Positions 50,301-61,127 of a stretch of 64,000 bases of DNA are shown one piece after another. The translations under genes were made by a program, and so were the position numbers. Within the stretch, counting starts at the first letter, position 1. Every line of letters starts with the position of its first letter. The DNA is from Cepaea nemoralis (Eukaryota > Mollusca > Gastropoda > Stylommatophora > Helicidae). The notes under the pieces are model-generated. The model saw only the letters and a list, made by a program, of their open reading frames with translations. It did not search any database and was not told the origin of the DNA. The stretch covers positions 545,001 to 609,000 of the forward strand of contig JACEFZ010011398.1 of NCBI GenBank assembly GCA_014155875.1, in the 5' to 3' direction.

Positions 50301-53300
50301 CTACCTCCATGTGCTGTATGTGACTATGTCTCTGTTACTGGCTACCTCTATGTGTTGTATGTGACTACATGTCTCTGTTACTGGCTACCTCCATGTGTTG
50401 TATGTGACTACACATCTCTGTTGCTGGCTACCTCCATGTGCTGTATGTGACTACATGTCTCTGTTACTGGCTACCTCCATGTGCTGTATGTGACTACACA
50501 TCTCTGTTGCTGGCTACCTCCATGTGCTGTATGTGACTACATGTCTCTGTTACTGGCTACCTCCATGTGCTGTATGTGACTACATGTCTCTGTTACTGGC
50601 TACCTCCATGTGCTGTATGTGACTACATGTCTCTGTTACTGGCTACCTCCATGTGCTGTATGTGACTACACATCTCTGTTACTGGCTACCTCCATGTGGT
50701 GTATGTGACTACATGTCTCTGTTACTGGCTACCTCCATGTGCTGTATGTGACTACACATCTCTGTTACTGGCTACCTCCATGTGTTGTATGTGACTACAC
50801 ATCTCTGTTACTGGCTACCTCCATGTGCATGTATGTGACTATGTCTCTGTTACTGGCTACCTCCATGTGTTGTATGTGACTACAGATTAGATGTGTATAA
50901 GAGACAGACATGTCTCTGTTACTGGCTACCTCCATGTGCTGTATGTGACTACATGTCTTTGTTACTGGCTACCTCCATGTGCTGTATGTGACTACACATC
51001 TCTGTTACTGGCTACCTCCATGTGCTGTATGTGACTACATGTCTCTGTTACTGGCTACCTCCTATGTGCTGTATGTGACTACATGTCTCTGTTACTGGCT
51101 ACCTCCATATGCTGTATGTGACTACACATCTCTGTTACTGGCTACCTCCATGTGCTGTATGTGACTACATGTCTCTGTTACTGGCTACCTCCATGTGCTG
51201 TATGTGACTACATGTCTCTGTTACTGGCTACCTCCATGTGCTGTATGTGACTACACATCTCTGTTACTGGCTATTTCCATGTGCTGTATGTGACTACATG
51301 TCTCTGTTACTGGCTACCTCCATGTGTTGTATGTGACTACACATCTCTGTTACTGGCTACCTCCATGTGCTGTATGTGACTACATGTCTCTGTTACTGGC
51401 TACCTCCATGTGCTGTATGTGACTACATGTCTCTGTTACTGGCTACCTCCATGTGCTGTATGTGACTATGTCTCTGTTACTGGCTACCTCCATGTGTTGT
51501 ATGTGACTACACATCTCTGTTACTGGCTACCTCCATGTGCTGTATGTGACTACACATCTCTGTTACTGGCTACCTCCATGTGCTGTATGTGACTACACAT
51601 CTCTGTTACTGGCTACCTCATGTGCTGTATGTGACTATGTCTCTGTTACTGGCTACCTCCATGTGTTGTTACTGGCTACCTCCATGTGCTGTTACTGGCT
51701 ACCTACATGTGCTGTTACTGGCTACCTACATGTGCTGTATGTGACTATGTCTCTGTTACTGGCTACCTCCATGTGCTGTATGTGACTACACATCTCTGTT
51801 ACTGGCTACCTCCATGTGCTGTATGTGACTACACATCTCTGGTACTGGCTACCTACATGTGCTGTATGTGACTATGTCTCTGTTACTGGCTACCTCCATG
51901 TGTTGTTACTGGCTACCTACATGTGCTGTTACTGGCTACCTCCATGTGCTGTTACTGGCTACCTACATGTGCTGTATGTGACTACATGTCTCTGTTACTG
52001 GCTACCTCCATGTGTTGTATGTGACTACATGTCTCTGTTACTGGCTACCTCCATGTGCTGTATGTGACTACATGTCTCTGTTACTGGCTACCTCCATGTG
52101 TTGTATGTGACTACATGTCTCTGTTACTGGCTACCTCCATGTGCTGTATGTGACTATGTCTCTGTTACTGGCTACCTCCATGTGTTGTATGTGACTACAC
52201 ATCTCTGTTACTGGCTACCTCCATGTGCTGTATGTGACTATGTCTCTGTTACTGGCTACCTCCATGTGCTGTATGTGACTACATGTCTCTGTTACTGGCT
52301 ACCTCCATGTGCTGTATGTGACTACATGTCTCTGTTACTGGCTACCTCCATGTGCTGTATGTGACTATGTCTCTGTTACTGGCTACCTCCATGTGCTGTA
52401 TGTGACTACATGTCTCTGTTACTGGCTACCTCCATGTGCTGTATGTGACTACATGTCTCTGTTACTGGCTACCTCCATGTGCTGTATGTGACTACATGTC
52501 TCTGTTACTGGCTACCTCCATGTGCTGTATGTGACTATGTCTCTGTTACTGGCTACCTCCATGTGCTGTATGTGACTACACATCTCTGTTACTGGCTACC
52601 TCCATGTGCTGTATGTGACTACACATCTCTGTTACTGGCTACCTCCATGTGCTGTTACTGGCTACCTACATGTGCTGTATGTGACTATGTCTCTGTTACT
52701 GGCTATCTCCATGTGCTTTATGTGACTACACATCTCTGTTACTGGCTACCTCCATGTGCTGTATGTGACTACACATCTCTGTTACTGGCTACCTCCATGT
52801 GCTGTATGTGACTATGTCTCTGTTAATGGCTACCTCCATGTGCTGTATGTGACTACACATCTCTGTTACTGGCTAACTCCATGTGCTGTATGTGACTACA
52901 CATCTCTGTTACTGGCTACCTCCATGTGTTGTATGTGACTACACATCTCTGTTACTGGCTACCTCCATGTGCTGTATGTGACTACACATCTCTGTTACTG
53001 GCTACCTCCATGTGCTGTTACTGGCTACCTCCATGTGCTGTTACTGGCTACCTCCATGTGCTGTTACTGGCTACCTCCATGTGCTGTATGTGACTATGTC
53101 TCTGTTACTGGCTACCTCCATGTGCTGTATGTGACTACACATCTCTGTTACTGGCTACCTCCATGTGGTGTATGTGACTACATGTCTCTGTTACTCGCTA
53201 CCTCCATGTGCTGTATGTGACTATGTCTCTGTTACTGGCTACCTCCATGTGTTGTATGTGACTACACATCTCTGTTACTGGCTACCTCCATGTGCTGTAT

Positions 53301-54543
53301 GTGACTACACATCTCTGTTACTGGCTACCTACATGTGCTGTATGTGACTACACATCTCTGTTACTGGCTACCTCCATGTGCTGTATGTGACTATGTCTCT
53401 GTTACTGGCTACCTCCATGTGTTGTATGTGACTACACATCTCTGTTACTGGCTACCTCCATGTGCTGTATGTGACTACATGTCTCTGTTACTGGCTACCT
53501 GCATGTGCTCTATCTGTAGTCTGTTACTGGCTACCTCCATGTGCTGTATGTGACTACACATCTCTGTTACTGGCTACCTCCATGTGCTGTATGTGACTAT
53601 ATGTCTCTGTTACTGGCTACCTACATGTGCTGTATGTGACTACGTCTCTGTTACTGGCTACCTCCATGTGTTGTATATGACTACACATCTCTGTTACTGG
53701 CTATCTGCATGCGCTGTATGTGTAGTCTGTTACTGGCTACCTCTATGTGCTGTATGTGACTACACATCTCTATTACTGGCTACCTCCATGTGCTGTATGT
53801 GACTACACGTCTCTGTTACTGGCTACCTCCATGTGTTGTATGTGACTACATGTCTTTGTTACTGGCTACCTCCATGTGCTGTATGTGACTACACATCTCT
53901 GTTACTGGCTACCTCCATATGCTGTATGTGACTACACGTCTCTGTTACTGGCTACCTCCATGTGTTGTATGTGACTACATGTCTCTGTTACTGGCTACCT
54001 CCATGTGTTGTATGTGACTACACATCTCTGTTACTGGCTACCTCCATGTGCTGTATGTGACTACACATCTCTGTTACTGGCTACCTCCATATGTTGTATG
54101 TGACTACATGTCTCTGTTACTGGCTACCTCCATGTGCTGTATGTGACTACACATCTCTGTTACTGGCTACCTCCATGTGCTGTATGTGACTACATGTCTC
54201 TGTTACTGGCTACCTCCATGTGTTGTATGTGACTACACATCTCTGTTACTGGCTACCTCCATGTGTTGTATGTGACTACATGTCTCTGTTACTGGCTACC
54301 TCCATATGCTGTATGTGACTACACGTCTCTGTTACTGGCTGCCTCCATGTGCTGTATGTGACTACATGTCTCTGTTACTGGCTACCTCCATGTGCTGTAT
54401 GTGACTACATGTCTCTGTTACTGGCTACCTCCATGTGTTGTATGTGACTACATGTCTCTGTTACTGGCTACCTCCATGAGTTGTATGTGACTACACGTCT
54501 CTGTTACTGGTTACCTCCATGTGTTGTATGTGACTACATATAT
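38310..54543. repeat. Giant intronic minisatellite, 43-bp unit, about 375 copies
   Basis: The unit is tctctgttactggctacc, tccatgtgctgtatgtgac, tacatg (43 bp). Frequent alternatives are tacaca for tacatg, and a 41-bp form with gactatg. From about 51.66 to 53.1 kb there are also 23-bp short units (gctgttactggctacc...). The array begins directly after the foldback element and ends 156 bp before exon 8. From about 41.5 to 50.3 kb single-base indels are frequent (cttgtatg, gacctaca); flanking parts are cleaner. Dozens of 60-160-codon frames (TCLCYWLPPCAVCDY type) are by-products of the period. Confidence 0.97.
50884..50907 (+). other. Tn5 mosaic end / Nextera adapter core inside the array
   Basis: Bases 50889-50907 read AGATGTGTATAAGAGACAG, exactly the 19-bp Tn5 mosaic end used in tagmentation libraries, preceded by agatt. 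It interrupts an otherwise regular 43-bp unit (gactac before, acatgtctctg after). This is almost certainly untrimmed adapter built into the assembly. Confidence 0.93.
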
Positions 54544-54699
54544 CTGATGTGTACAGAATGTTTTCCTGTTAGTGATATGTTTTTATGATCATATGGTTTA
54601 CACAAAGAATTACCTGTCCACTTGTCTGAATGTGCATCATATGTGTCCCAACTAGCAGCTGTTCAGAGAGTTATATGCTTGTATTGACATATTCCACAG

Positions 54700-54841
54700 A
54701 TCTTGTTTGCCCGGGCAGAAGCTCTCCATGCTCATGGACACACGAAGGAAGCATGTCGACTGGCCCAGAAGCTGGCGGAGGAGATGCTCAACAACCCTCC
54801 AGATCTGCTGGCTGACTCTGCCAATGCTCCTTCCCCCAAAT
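54700..54841 (+). CDS. ZSWIM8: ZSWIM8 exon 8
   Basis: Encodes ILFARAEALHAHGHTKEAC, RLAQKLAEEMLNNPPDL and a short tail ending PSPK, plus the first base of the next codon. LFA.AEALHAHG and LA..LL.NPPDL are family blocks, probably helical repeat structure. Acceptor tattccacag|ATC, donor CCCAAAT|gtgagt. It stands about 150 bp after the end of the 16 kb 43-bp array and 244 bp before the 12-bp array, so it is a tiny coding island between satellites. Confidence 0.92.
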
Positions 54842-55084
54842 GTGAGTGGCCAGTGTTTGAGTGTATTTACTGAGAAGATTAATAGAGGAATCAATATTAT
54901 CAATGAAAGACCTACATCTTTGCTTGGTTGACTACATAAGGCTTTCCATAGAGTAAGACATGTTGACATGACAGAAATGTGTGCATTATCAACAAATTGA
55001 TGAGAAAAACCTTTGACTTGTCTCAAGTAGCAGGTTTTTCATAACTCTCATCATTGTGTTCAGAAAAAGCCCGCTATCTCTAGT
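54842..55084. other. Intronic DNA after exon 8
   Basis: About 240 bp of unique sequence between the exon 8 donor and the 12-bp array; no feature seen. Confidence 0.4.
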
Positions 55085-57017
55085 TATGTGTGTGGTCATG
55101 TCTGTGGTCATGTCTGTGGTCATGTCTGTGGTCATGTCTGTGGTCATGTCTGTGGTCATGTCTGTGGTCATGTCTGTCTGTGGTCATGTCTGTGGTCATG
55201 TCTGTCTGTGGTCATGTCTGTGGTCATGTCTGTGGTCATGTCTGTGGTCATGTCTGTGGTCATGTCTGTGGTCATGTCCGTGGTCATGTCTGTGGTCATG
55301 TCTGTGGTCATGTCTCTGGTCGTGTCTGTGGTCATGTCCATGGTCATGTCTGTGGTCATGTCTGTCTGTGGTCATGTCTGTCTGTGGTCATGTCTGTGGT
55401 CATGTCTGTGGTCATGTCTCTGGTCGTGTCTCTGGTCATGTCTCTGGTCATGTCTCTGGTCATGTCTCTGGTCATGTCTGTGGTCATGTCTGTGGTCATG
55501 TCTCTGGTCGTGTCTGTGGTCATGTCTGTAGTCATGTCATGTCTGTGGTCATGTCATGTCTGTGGTCATGTCTGTGGTCATGTCTGTGGTCATGTCTGTG
55601 GTCATGTCTGTGGTCATGTCTGTGGTCATGTCTGTGGTCATGTCTGTGGTCATGTCTGTGGTCATGTCATGTCTGTGGTCATGTCTGTGGTCATGTCTGT
55701 GGTCATGTCTGTGGTCATGTCTGTGGTCATGTCTGTGGTCATGTCTGTGGTCATGTCTGTGGTCATGTCTGTGGTCATGTCTGTGGTCATGTCTGTGGTC
55801 ATGTCTCTGGTCGTGTCTGTGGTCGTGTCTGTGGTCATGTCTGTGGTCATGTCTCTGGTCATGTCTGTGGTCATGTCTGTGGTCATGTCTGTGGTCATGT
55901 CATGTCTGTGGTCATGTCTGTAGTCATGTCATGTCTGTGGTCATGTCTGTGGTCATGTCTCTGGTCATGTCTGTGGTCATGTCTGTGGTCATGTCTGTCT
56001 GTGGTAATGTCTCTGGTCATGTCTCTGGTCATGTCTGTGGTCATGTCTGTGGTCATGTCTGTGGTCATGTCTGTAGTCATGTCATGTCTGTGGTCATGTC
56101 TGTGGTCATGTCTGTGGTCATGTCTGTGGTCATGTCATGTCTGTGGTCATGTCTGTGGTCATGTCTGTGGTCATGTCTGTGGTCATGTCTGTCTGTGGTC
56201 ATGTCTCTGGTCATGTCTGTGGTCATGTCTGTGGTTATGTCCGTGGTCATGTCTGTGGTCATGTCCGTGGTCATGTCTGTGGTCATGTCTGTGGTCATGT
56301 CTGTGGTCATGTCTGTGGTCATGTCTGTGGTCATGTCTGTAGTCATGTCATGTCTGTGGTCATGTCTGTGGTCATGTCTCTGGTCATGTCTGTGGTCATG
56401 TCTGTGGTCATGTCTCTGGTCGTGTCTGTGGTCATGTCTGTGGTCATGTCTCTGGTCGTGTCTGTGGTCATGTCTGTGGTCATGTCTGTAGTCATGTCTG
56501 TGGTCATGTCTGTGGTCATGTCTGTGGTCGTGTCTGTGGTCATGTCTGTGGTCATGTCTGTGGTCGTGTCTGTGGTCATGTCTGTGGTCATGTCTGTGGT
56601 CATGTCTGTGGTCGTGTCTGTGGTCATGTTTGTGGTCATGTCTGTAGTCATGTCATGTCTGTGGTCATGTCTGTGGTCATGTCTGTGGTCATGTCTGTGG
56701 TCATGTCTGTGGTCATGTCTGTGGTCATGTCTGTGGTCATGTCTGTAGTCATGTCATGTCTGTGGTCATGTCTGTGGTCATGTCTGTGGTCATGTCATGT
56801 CTGTGGTCATGTCTGTGGTCATGTCATGTCTGTGGTCATGTCTGTGGTCATGTCTGTGGTCATGTCTGTGGTCATGTATGTGGTCATGTATGTGGTCATG
56901 TATGTGGTCATGTCTGTGGTCATGTCTGGTCATGTCCGTGGTCATGTCTGTGGTCATGTCTGTGGTCATGTCTGGTCATGTCCGTGGTCATGTCTGTGGT
57001 CGTGTCTGTGGTCATGT
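55085..57017. repeat. 12-bp minisatellite (TGTCTGTGGTCA)n, about 160 copies
   Basis: Nearly perfect repeats of tctgtggtcatg with substitutions (ctctggtcgtg) and shortened or lengthened steps (gtcatgtcatg; tctgtctgtgg). Because 12 is a multiple of three, all + frames and one minus frame stay open, giving pseudo-proteins up to 428 codons (MSVV, CGHV, WSCL on the plus strand; MTTD on the minus). It starts 244 bp after the exon 8 donor. Confidence 0.97.
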
Positions 57018-57589
57018 CTCCTGCCACCCACGCCCTCATGCCCACGTTGTTGCCTACAATATCCCGTATCTATCTCTGTGCTAGGCAACCCCTGGCTTTT
57101 CTCCCAGGAACCAGGCCTCCCATCCCTGTTCTCTCCCAGCCACTGTGACATTTGATATGGCCACAGTATGTGAGTTTGCGTGTAAAATCTCAATAGTTTT
57201 CTTCTTCTCGGTCCACAATATTCTGAGAATTATTCTGTAACTCATGAGCTCAAAGCCCCCATTGTCTCCTGTAGATATTGTGGAATTCTCCATGACTGAC
57301 ATGTGTATACTGCCACCGGTCAGTGAGATGCATAAGGTCAACATGTACTGTAGCTTGCTGGTAGGTGTTGTGTCAGGAGCTCTTACTACCATAAATCTGT
57401 GTATGGCCCTGGCCAGCCTGTGTCTGACTTCTTTACCACAGTACCCATTATTGTTGGCAATGAAGCCAACTTGTAATGAACATATACTGAACACAACAAG
57501 CTGCCATCAACATGGGTATTGAAGTAGGTCTGTATCTGCCTGCCCAGGGATGTGTCCGACAGCCACGTGTCATGTCTCCAGACCTGTTT
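57018..57589. other. Intronic DNA in intron 8
   Basis: Unique sequence after the 12-bp array. Short frames on both strands have no recognisable motif. Confidence 0.4.
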
Positions 57590-57865
57590 GCCTGTATAAT
57601 GAAAGTATTATGAGAAATTTAAAAGACCAGAGAAGAATCTCCAGTGGAGAACACAACATTAACAATATAAAATACACAAATGACACAGTGTTGATTGCTG
57701 TGTACAACAATAAACAAGATCTGCAACATTTACTGGATGCGGTTGTTGCACACAGAGAGCAACTAGGTTAGAATTACATTTGAAGAAAAGCGAGATTGTA
57801 GTCTCTTCAAGAAGGAAAAAATGCCAGAATCAAATGTCAACAAGTATTTTTGTCAAGTTTGCTGT
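57590..57865 (+). mobile_element. LINE reverse transcriptase fragment with degraded catalytic motif
   Basis: Translation gives INNIKYTNDTVLIAVYNN, KQDLQHLLDAVVAHREQLG, then after a 1-nt frame change LELHLKKSEIVVSSRRK. This is the family's IRYADDTVLIA ... GL.L...KTE region. The YADD box has become YTND, losing one catalytic aspartate, and a stop follows the Gly. It is a dead fragment of about 275 bp. Confidence 0.8.
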
Positions 57866-58217
57866 CCTAGCTTTTGAATGTTCTCTGTCTGTCTACAAGG
57901 CAGCAGGTTTGTTGTCTCACTTTATATGGTCCCTACCCATCGACCTCTGACATGGGAGACCCTCTAGTACTTGTACTACTATCGACACAGCTCTTTGGGT
58001 TATTCGGACTGTTACCAGTGTCCCTCCCATCAGGTGAACCCATCTCCAACTTCAGTGGTACTTACAATTTACGTTCGCAAATCAAGGATGAGAAGTCAAC
58101 ATTCAGGTCTAACGACCGGCCTGTGGAACGACCCCACTGCCCCACTGACAGAAGAGCAAGTGTAAGTGTGTTGGTTTTTCAGACTTGAGTTGACCTGTGT
58201 GTGTTTGTTGATTTCAG
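57866..58217. other. Intronic DNA before exon 9, with exon-like segment
   Basis: Holds a possible but frame-incompatible exon at 58034-58161 (acceptor ccctcccatcag, donor AAGT|gtaagt), discussed in the findings. Otherwise nothing recognised. Confidence 0.35.
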
Positions 58218-58393
58218 CCAAGAAAAAGAAAGCTCTAACAAACATCAGCATGCTGGCCAGTGGTCTGCTATCCAAGGCATCCTTCCTGGCAAGTGTACTT
58301 TGTGAGCACGAGGAGTGCCAGCACCTGGCCTTCAAGATCGGAATGTTTGGTCTGGAACTGGCTCGACCACCTGCGTCCAACAAGGCTATTGAG
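58218..58393 (+). CDS. ZSWIM8: ZSWIM8 exon 9
   Basis: The first two bases (CC) complete the Ser codon opened by exon 8. The exon then encodes KKKKALTNISMLASGLL, SKASFLASVLCEHEECQ and HLAFKIGMFGLELARPPAS, then NKAIE. LSKA.FL..VL......HLAF..GMF.LEL.RPPAS.KA.E matches the family. Acceptor tgatttcag|CC, donor ATTGAG|gtaata; it ends on a codon boundary. Confidence 0.94.
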
Positions 58394-58593
58394 GTAATAC
58401 ATGTAGATTGATGGCCATTTGTTTTATTCTTCGTACACCTTCAGATGACAACTGAAATATATGTAAAGAAAGCAGCAGTCAACTTGAGCTTGTTGACATC
58501 TGCATAGAGTTTCTCCTCAAATGGAGTGAGTCTACATATTTTGGATACTCTTGCAGCAAATGTTTCCCTGCTATTTCACCAGTTCCAATCAAA

Positions 58594-58724
58594 TATAATC
58601 AGATTGCTACTGGAACTATTAGTGTTGGAACCCTTCGCTGGCTGCTGAGGATGGGGACGGAGCGCTTATGGGAATGTCCCGAATGCTGTGATGTCGGTTC
58701 CTAAATCAATCAATCAATCAATCA
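58594..58724 (+). mobile_element. 3'-terminal copy of the 1.3-3.6 kb retrotransposon
   Basis: The segment from ataatcagattgctactgg through gaatgctgtgatgtcgg matches the last roughly 120 bp of the element at 1326-3636 with few changes. It ends in a (TCAA)n tail at 58700-58724 rather than the (ATC)n of the first copy. It is a severely 5'-truncated insertion in sense orientation. Confidence 0.92.
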
Positions 58725-59074
58725 CCAGTTACACAGTTACATTCATCAGTATCTCCTTCTTTAGTTTATTGAACAAGTGGTATTTCAGCCTGTTATGTCC
58801 TGTGCGGTGTCTGAAGATTGCTACTTGTTCACTTCTGTTGAGGTGCCAATATACATCATCTTTCTGGTGACTTGGACACTCAGATTCCTACTTGGTTCTA
58901 TAAATACTTTTTATAAACCTCTTTGCCTCATTATAGGCTATATCTTTGCCAGTCTGTCAGCCTCTTCATTTCCAGGTATATTACAGTATGATGGGATCCA
59001 GTATATTACAACTCTTTTGGATTTCAGACAAAGAGTCCATGGAGTACTGCTCTTAGGTCTTCTTGTTCTGCACT

Positions 59075-59395
59075 GATCGAGGGATGGGTGGTGGGGGATG
59101 GGTGTGTGGGGTACGATGCGCATGTGGGTGGGCGCAGGATGTATGTGTTGTGAGGGGTGTTTGTGTGGGTGGGCACAGGATGTGTGTTGTGAGGGGTGTT
59201 TGTGTGGGTGGGCACAGGATGTGTGTTGTGAGGGGTGTTTGTGTGGGTGGTGAGTGTGTTTGGGTTGGGGGAACGGGTGAGGGCAGTGTGTGTGGGTGGG
59301 GGGATGTGCGGGAGGGGGATGGGTTGGCTGGTGGGGTATTATGTGTCCCTGGGTGTGTGTGTGTGGGTGGGGTGATGTGTGGGTAGGTGGGAGAT
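59075..59395 (+). repeat. G-rich about 39-bp minisatellite
   Basis: Repeats of gtgtttgtgtgggtggg, cacaggatgtgtgttgtgag. The segment 59265-59390 has many runs of three or more G (ggttgggggaacggg, gtgggtggggggatg), a candidate G-quadruplex tract on the sense strand. Confidence 0.85.
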
Positions 59396-59596
59396 GTGCC
59401 TCATAACATGGTAATTTGCCTTGTTTATGTTTACAACATTCATTTCACAATATTTTTTTTTTCTTCCTATGTGAATGTATAAAGCAATTGTTGAACGAAA
59501 GATGAGTGATTGGAAGGGCTGAATGTAAGACGGGCCTGCGTGCCCAATTTGTGACCCTTTTAAAATAAAGTTGATTTGATTTGATTTTGATTTCTA
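59396..59596 (+). mobile_element. Retroelement 3' end inserted in the minus-strand LINE
   Basis: About 200 bp ending ttttaaaataaagttgattt followed by short (TTGAT)n repeats. The AATAAA and pentanucleotide tail resemble a LINE 3' end. It separates the two halves of the minus-strand RNase H together with the G-rich array. The family is not identified. Confidence 0.6.
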
Positions 59597-60328
59597 TTTC
59601 AGCTCCTCAGTTTTGAGACAACTGACTGTCTCTGTGAAGAGTGCTATGTATTTCTCTTTATTTTCCTCAATGAAGAACATTTCTGCTGCAGTTTTCGAAG
59701 CCTCTACCTCCGCTTTGAAGTGACTAGAATTTTCTATTTGCCACTGATTAGTTTCTTTGCACTTGTTTTGTTTTTTAATATTTGGGATAATTCCTCCTCC
59801 TCCTCCATTTTCTATTGAATTCTTAGCTGATCCATCTGTATATGCATGGGTCCAATTGCTACTTGGGTAATGTTCTTTTATGTAGTTTAGGGTTATTTTT
59901 CTTTTTTCTGTTTCATTCTGAGTTTTCTTTTTCTCAGTACAGGAATGTTTACTATCATCCTAGGCAGGTGTTGTTGTCTCCAATCTAGGAACTTGCGTGC
60001 ACTGTAAATGGTTTTGGCTATTGATATGTTAAGTGATTGAGTTGTTACATGTTGAATGAAGAGTACACTCCCAGTTGAACATGTGAATCGATGGTTGGGG
60101 GAGTAATGAAATATGTTCAACATCTCAGTCCACCATAAATCTGTATGTGCCAGGTTGTTCAGTCCTGCAGATTGGTATGAAATATGTTCAACATCCCAGT
60201 CCACCACAAATCTGTCTGTGTCACTGATGTCCATTAACTGATTCCTGGGAACTTTATGTGGTGGTTTCCCCTTGCCTTCCATAATTAATTGTTGCTATAT
60301 ATTAACTTATGACTCCCGTGTGTAACAG

Positions 60329-60515
60329 GTGAAGCTAGCTCATCAAGAATCAGAGTTGCTGCAACTGTTGAAGAAGATTCCCCTGGGAGCACAAGAACTG
60401 ACCGAGGTTAGAAACAAGGCAGAACAGTTGCGAGATGGTCTACTCAAGTCCCGGGGCGAGGCCTTGCTGCCCTTGAGTATCGCAACTTTCATTTTTGACA
60501 CACTATGTAGTCCAG
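60329..60515 (+). CDS. ZSWIM8: ZSWIM8 exon 10
   Basis: Encodes VKLAHQESELLQLLKKIPL, GAQELTEVRNKAEQLRDG, LLKSRGEALLPLSIATF and IFDTLCSP, plus one base. VKLA.QESE...LLKKIPLG and LPL..A.FIFD.LC.P are strong family blocks. Acceptor gtgtaacag|GTG, donor AGTCCAG|gtgagg. The exon sits between the minus-strand LINE pile of the previous intron and an RNase H fragment downstream. Confidence 0.94.
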
Positions 60516-60699
60516 GTGAGGTGTTGGTTCATGGTTGCTTCAGATCTCAGTTCACATGTTTGTTTGTTGCTTTGTATTCTGAGATGTTTGTTGCTGTTGT
60601 TGGTGTTGTTCTCCTCCCCCACCTCCTCCCCCACCACCTCCACCTCCTCCTCTTTAGTCACTCAATGAGTGTGCTCAGGAAGATAGAGATGGGTTGGAT

Positions 60700-61127
60700 C
60701 TGAAGACAGTGGCTGGTGTCTTTGGAGCGGTCACAGCCGGCAAAGAGTAGTTTCATTTTCGTGCCAGGGCATGCGGGTGTACAAGGAAGTGAGCAACCTC
60801 ACAGGCTCGCAGGTAAGGCTACTGTGAAATGCGGACAAGCCGTGGACCAGGTTGATATACTAAATGCTCTACGAGAAGTAAGAATTGCGAGAACCAAGTG
60901 ATGACTGTGAATCTACAACCATGGCAGACTGCGAGAACAGCAAGTTACAAGAGGGGTGGCCAAACAAGAACTCTATGCAGGAAGCCATAGAAGATTGGTA
61001 AACCAACACAGAACTGGTGTCGTTAGCCACTACATGCGGCGGGATTTGCTGAGGAGGGGATGGACTGAATGTTTCGAAGTGCAATTAGGATTATCTGTTG
61101 TCTAACTAACTAACTAACTAACTAACT
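60700..61127 (+). mobile_element. RNase H 3' fragment of a non-LTR element with (TAAC)n tail
   Basis: Translates to WLVSLERSQPAKSSFIFVPG, HAGVQGSEQPHRLAGKATV, then a stop near 60899. After a frame change it reads RGVAKQELYAGSHRRL and SHYMRRDLLRRGWTECFE, ending at a (CTAA)n tail, 61101-61126. It resembles the RNase H C-terminus of the intact element at 1326-3636 (FSPGHAGVLGNEQADRLAG) but is clearly a different subfamily. It lies in intron 10. Confidence 0.85.

Larger units (their letters stand above)
58735..60290 (-). mobile_element. Non-LTR retrotransposon RNase H region, minus strand, interrupted
   Basis: Reading down from about 60290 on the minus strand, a linker leads to HAYTDGSAKNSIENGG and FKAEVEASKTAAEMF (first RNase H half, about 59870-59640). 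After an interruption, the frame resumes near 59070 with VVIYWIPSYCNIPGNEEADRL and then QVAIFRHRTGHNRLKYHL near 58800. These are the DGS, E and ADRLA parts of an LINE-type RNase H, followed by the usual TGH.RL tail. Stops and frameshifts make it a pseudogene. A roughly 76-bp tandem duplication (tgaaatatgttcaacatc) lies at 60105-60230. Confidence 0.8.

Noticed and set aside
50889..50907. A genuine Tn5-like transposon end
   Set aside because: No transposase or second end nearby; an exact 19-bp engineered mosaic end in an animal satellite is best explained by library adapter.
38310..54543. Dozens of 60-160-codon cysteine-rich frames (CYWLPPCAVCDY type)
   Set aside because: They are translations of the 43-bp repeat, broken and shifted at every length variant. 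They do not form a gene family.
55056..57155. Long open frames (up to 428 codons) on both strands
   Set aside because: They consist wholly of a 12-bp repeat; a period divisible by three removes stops in several frames at once. No start context, domain or splice support.
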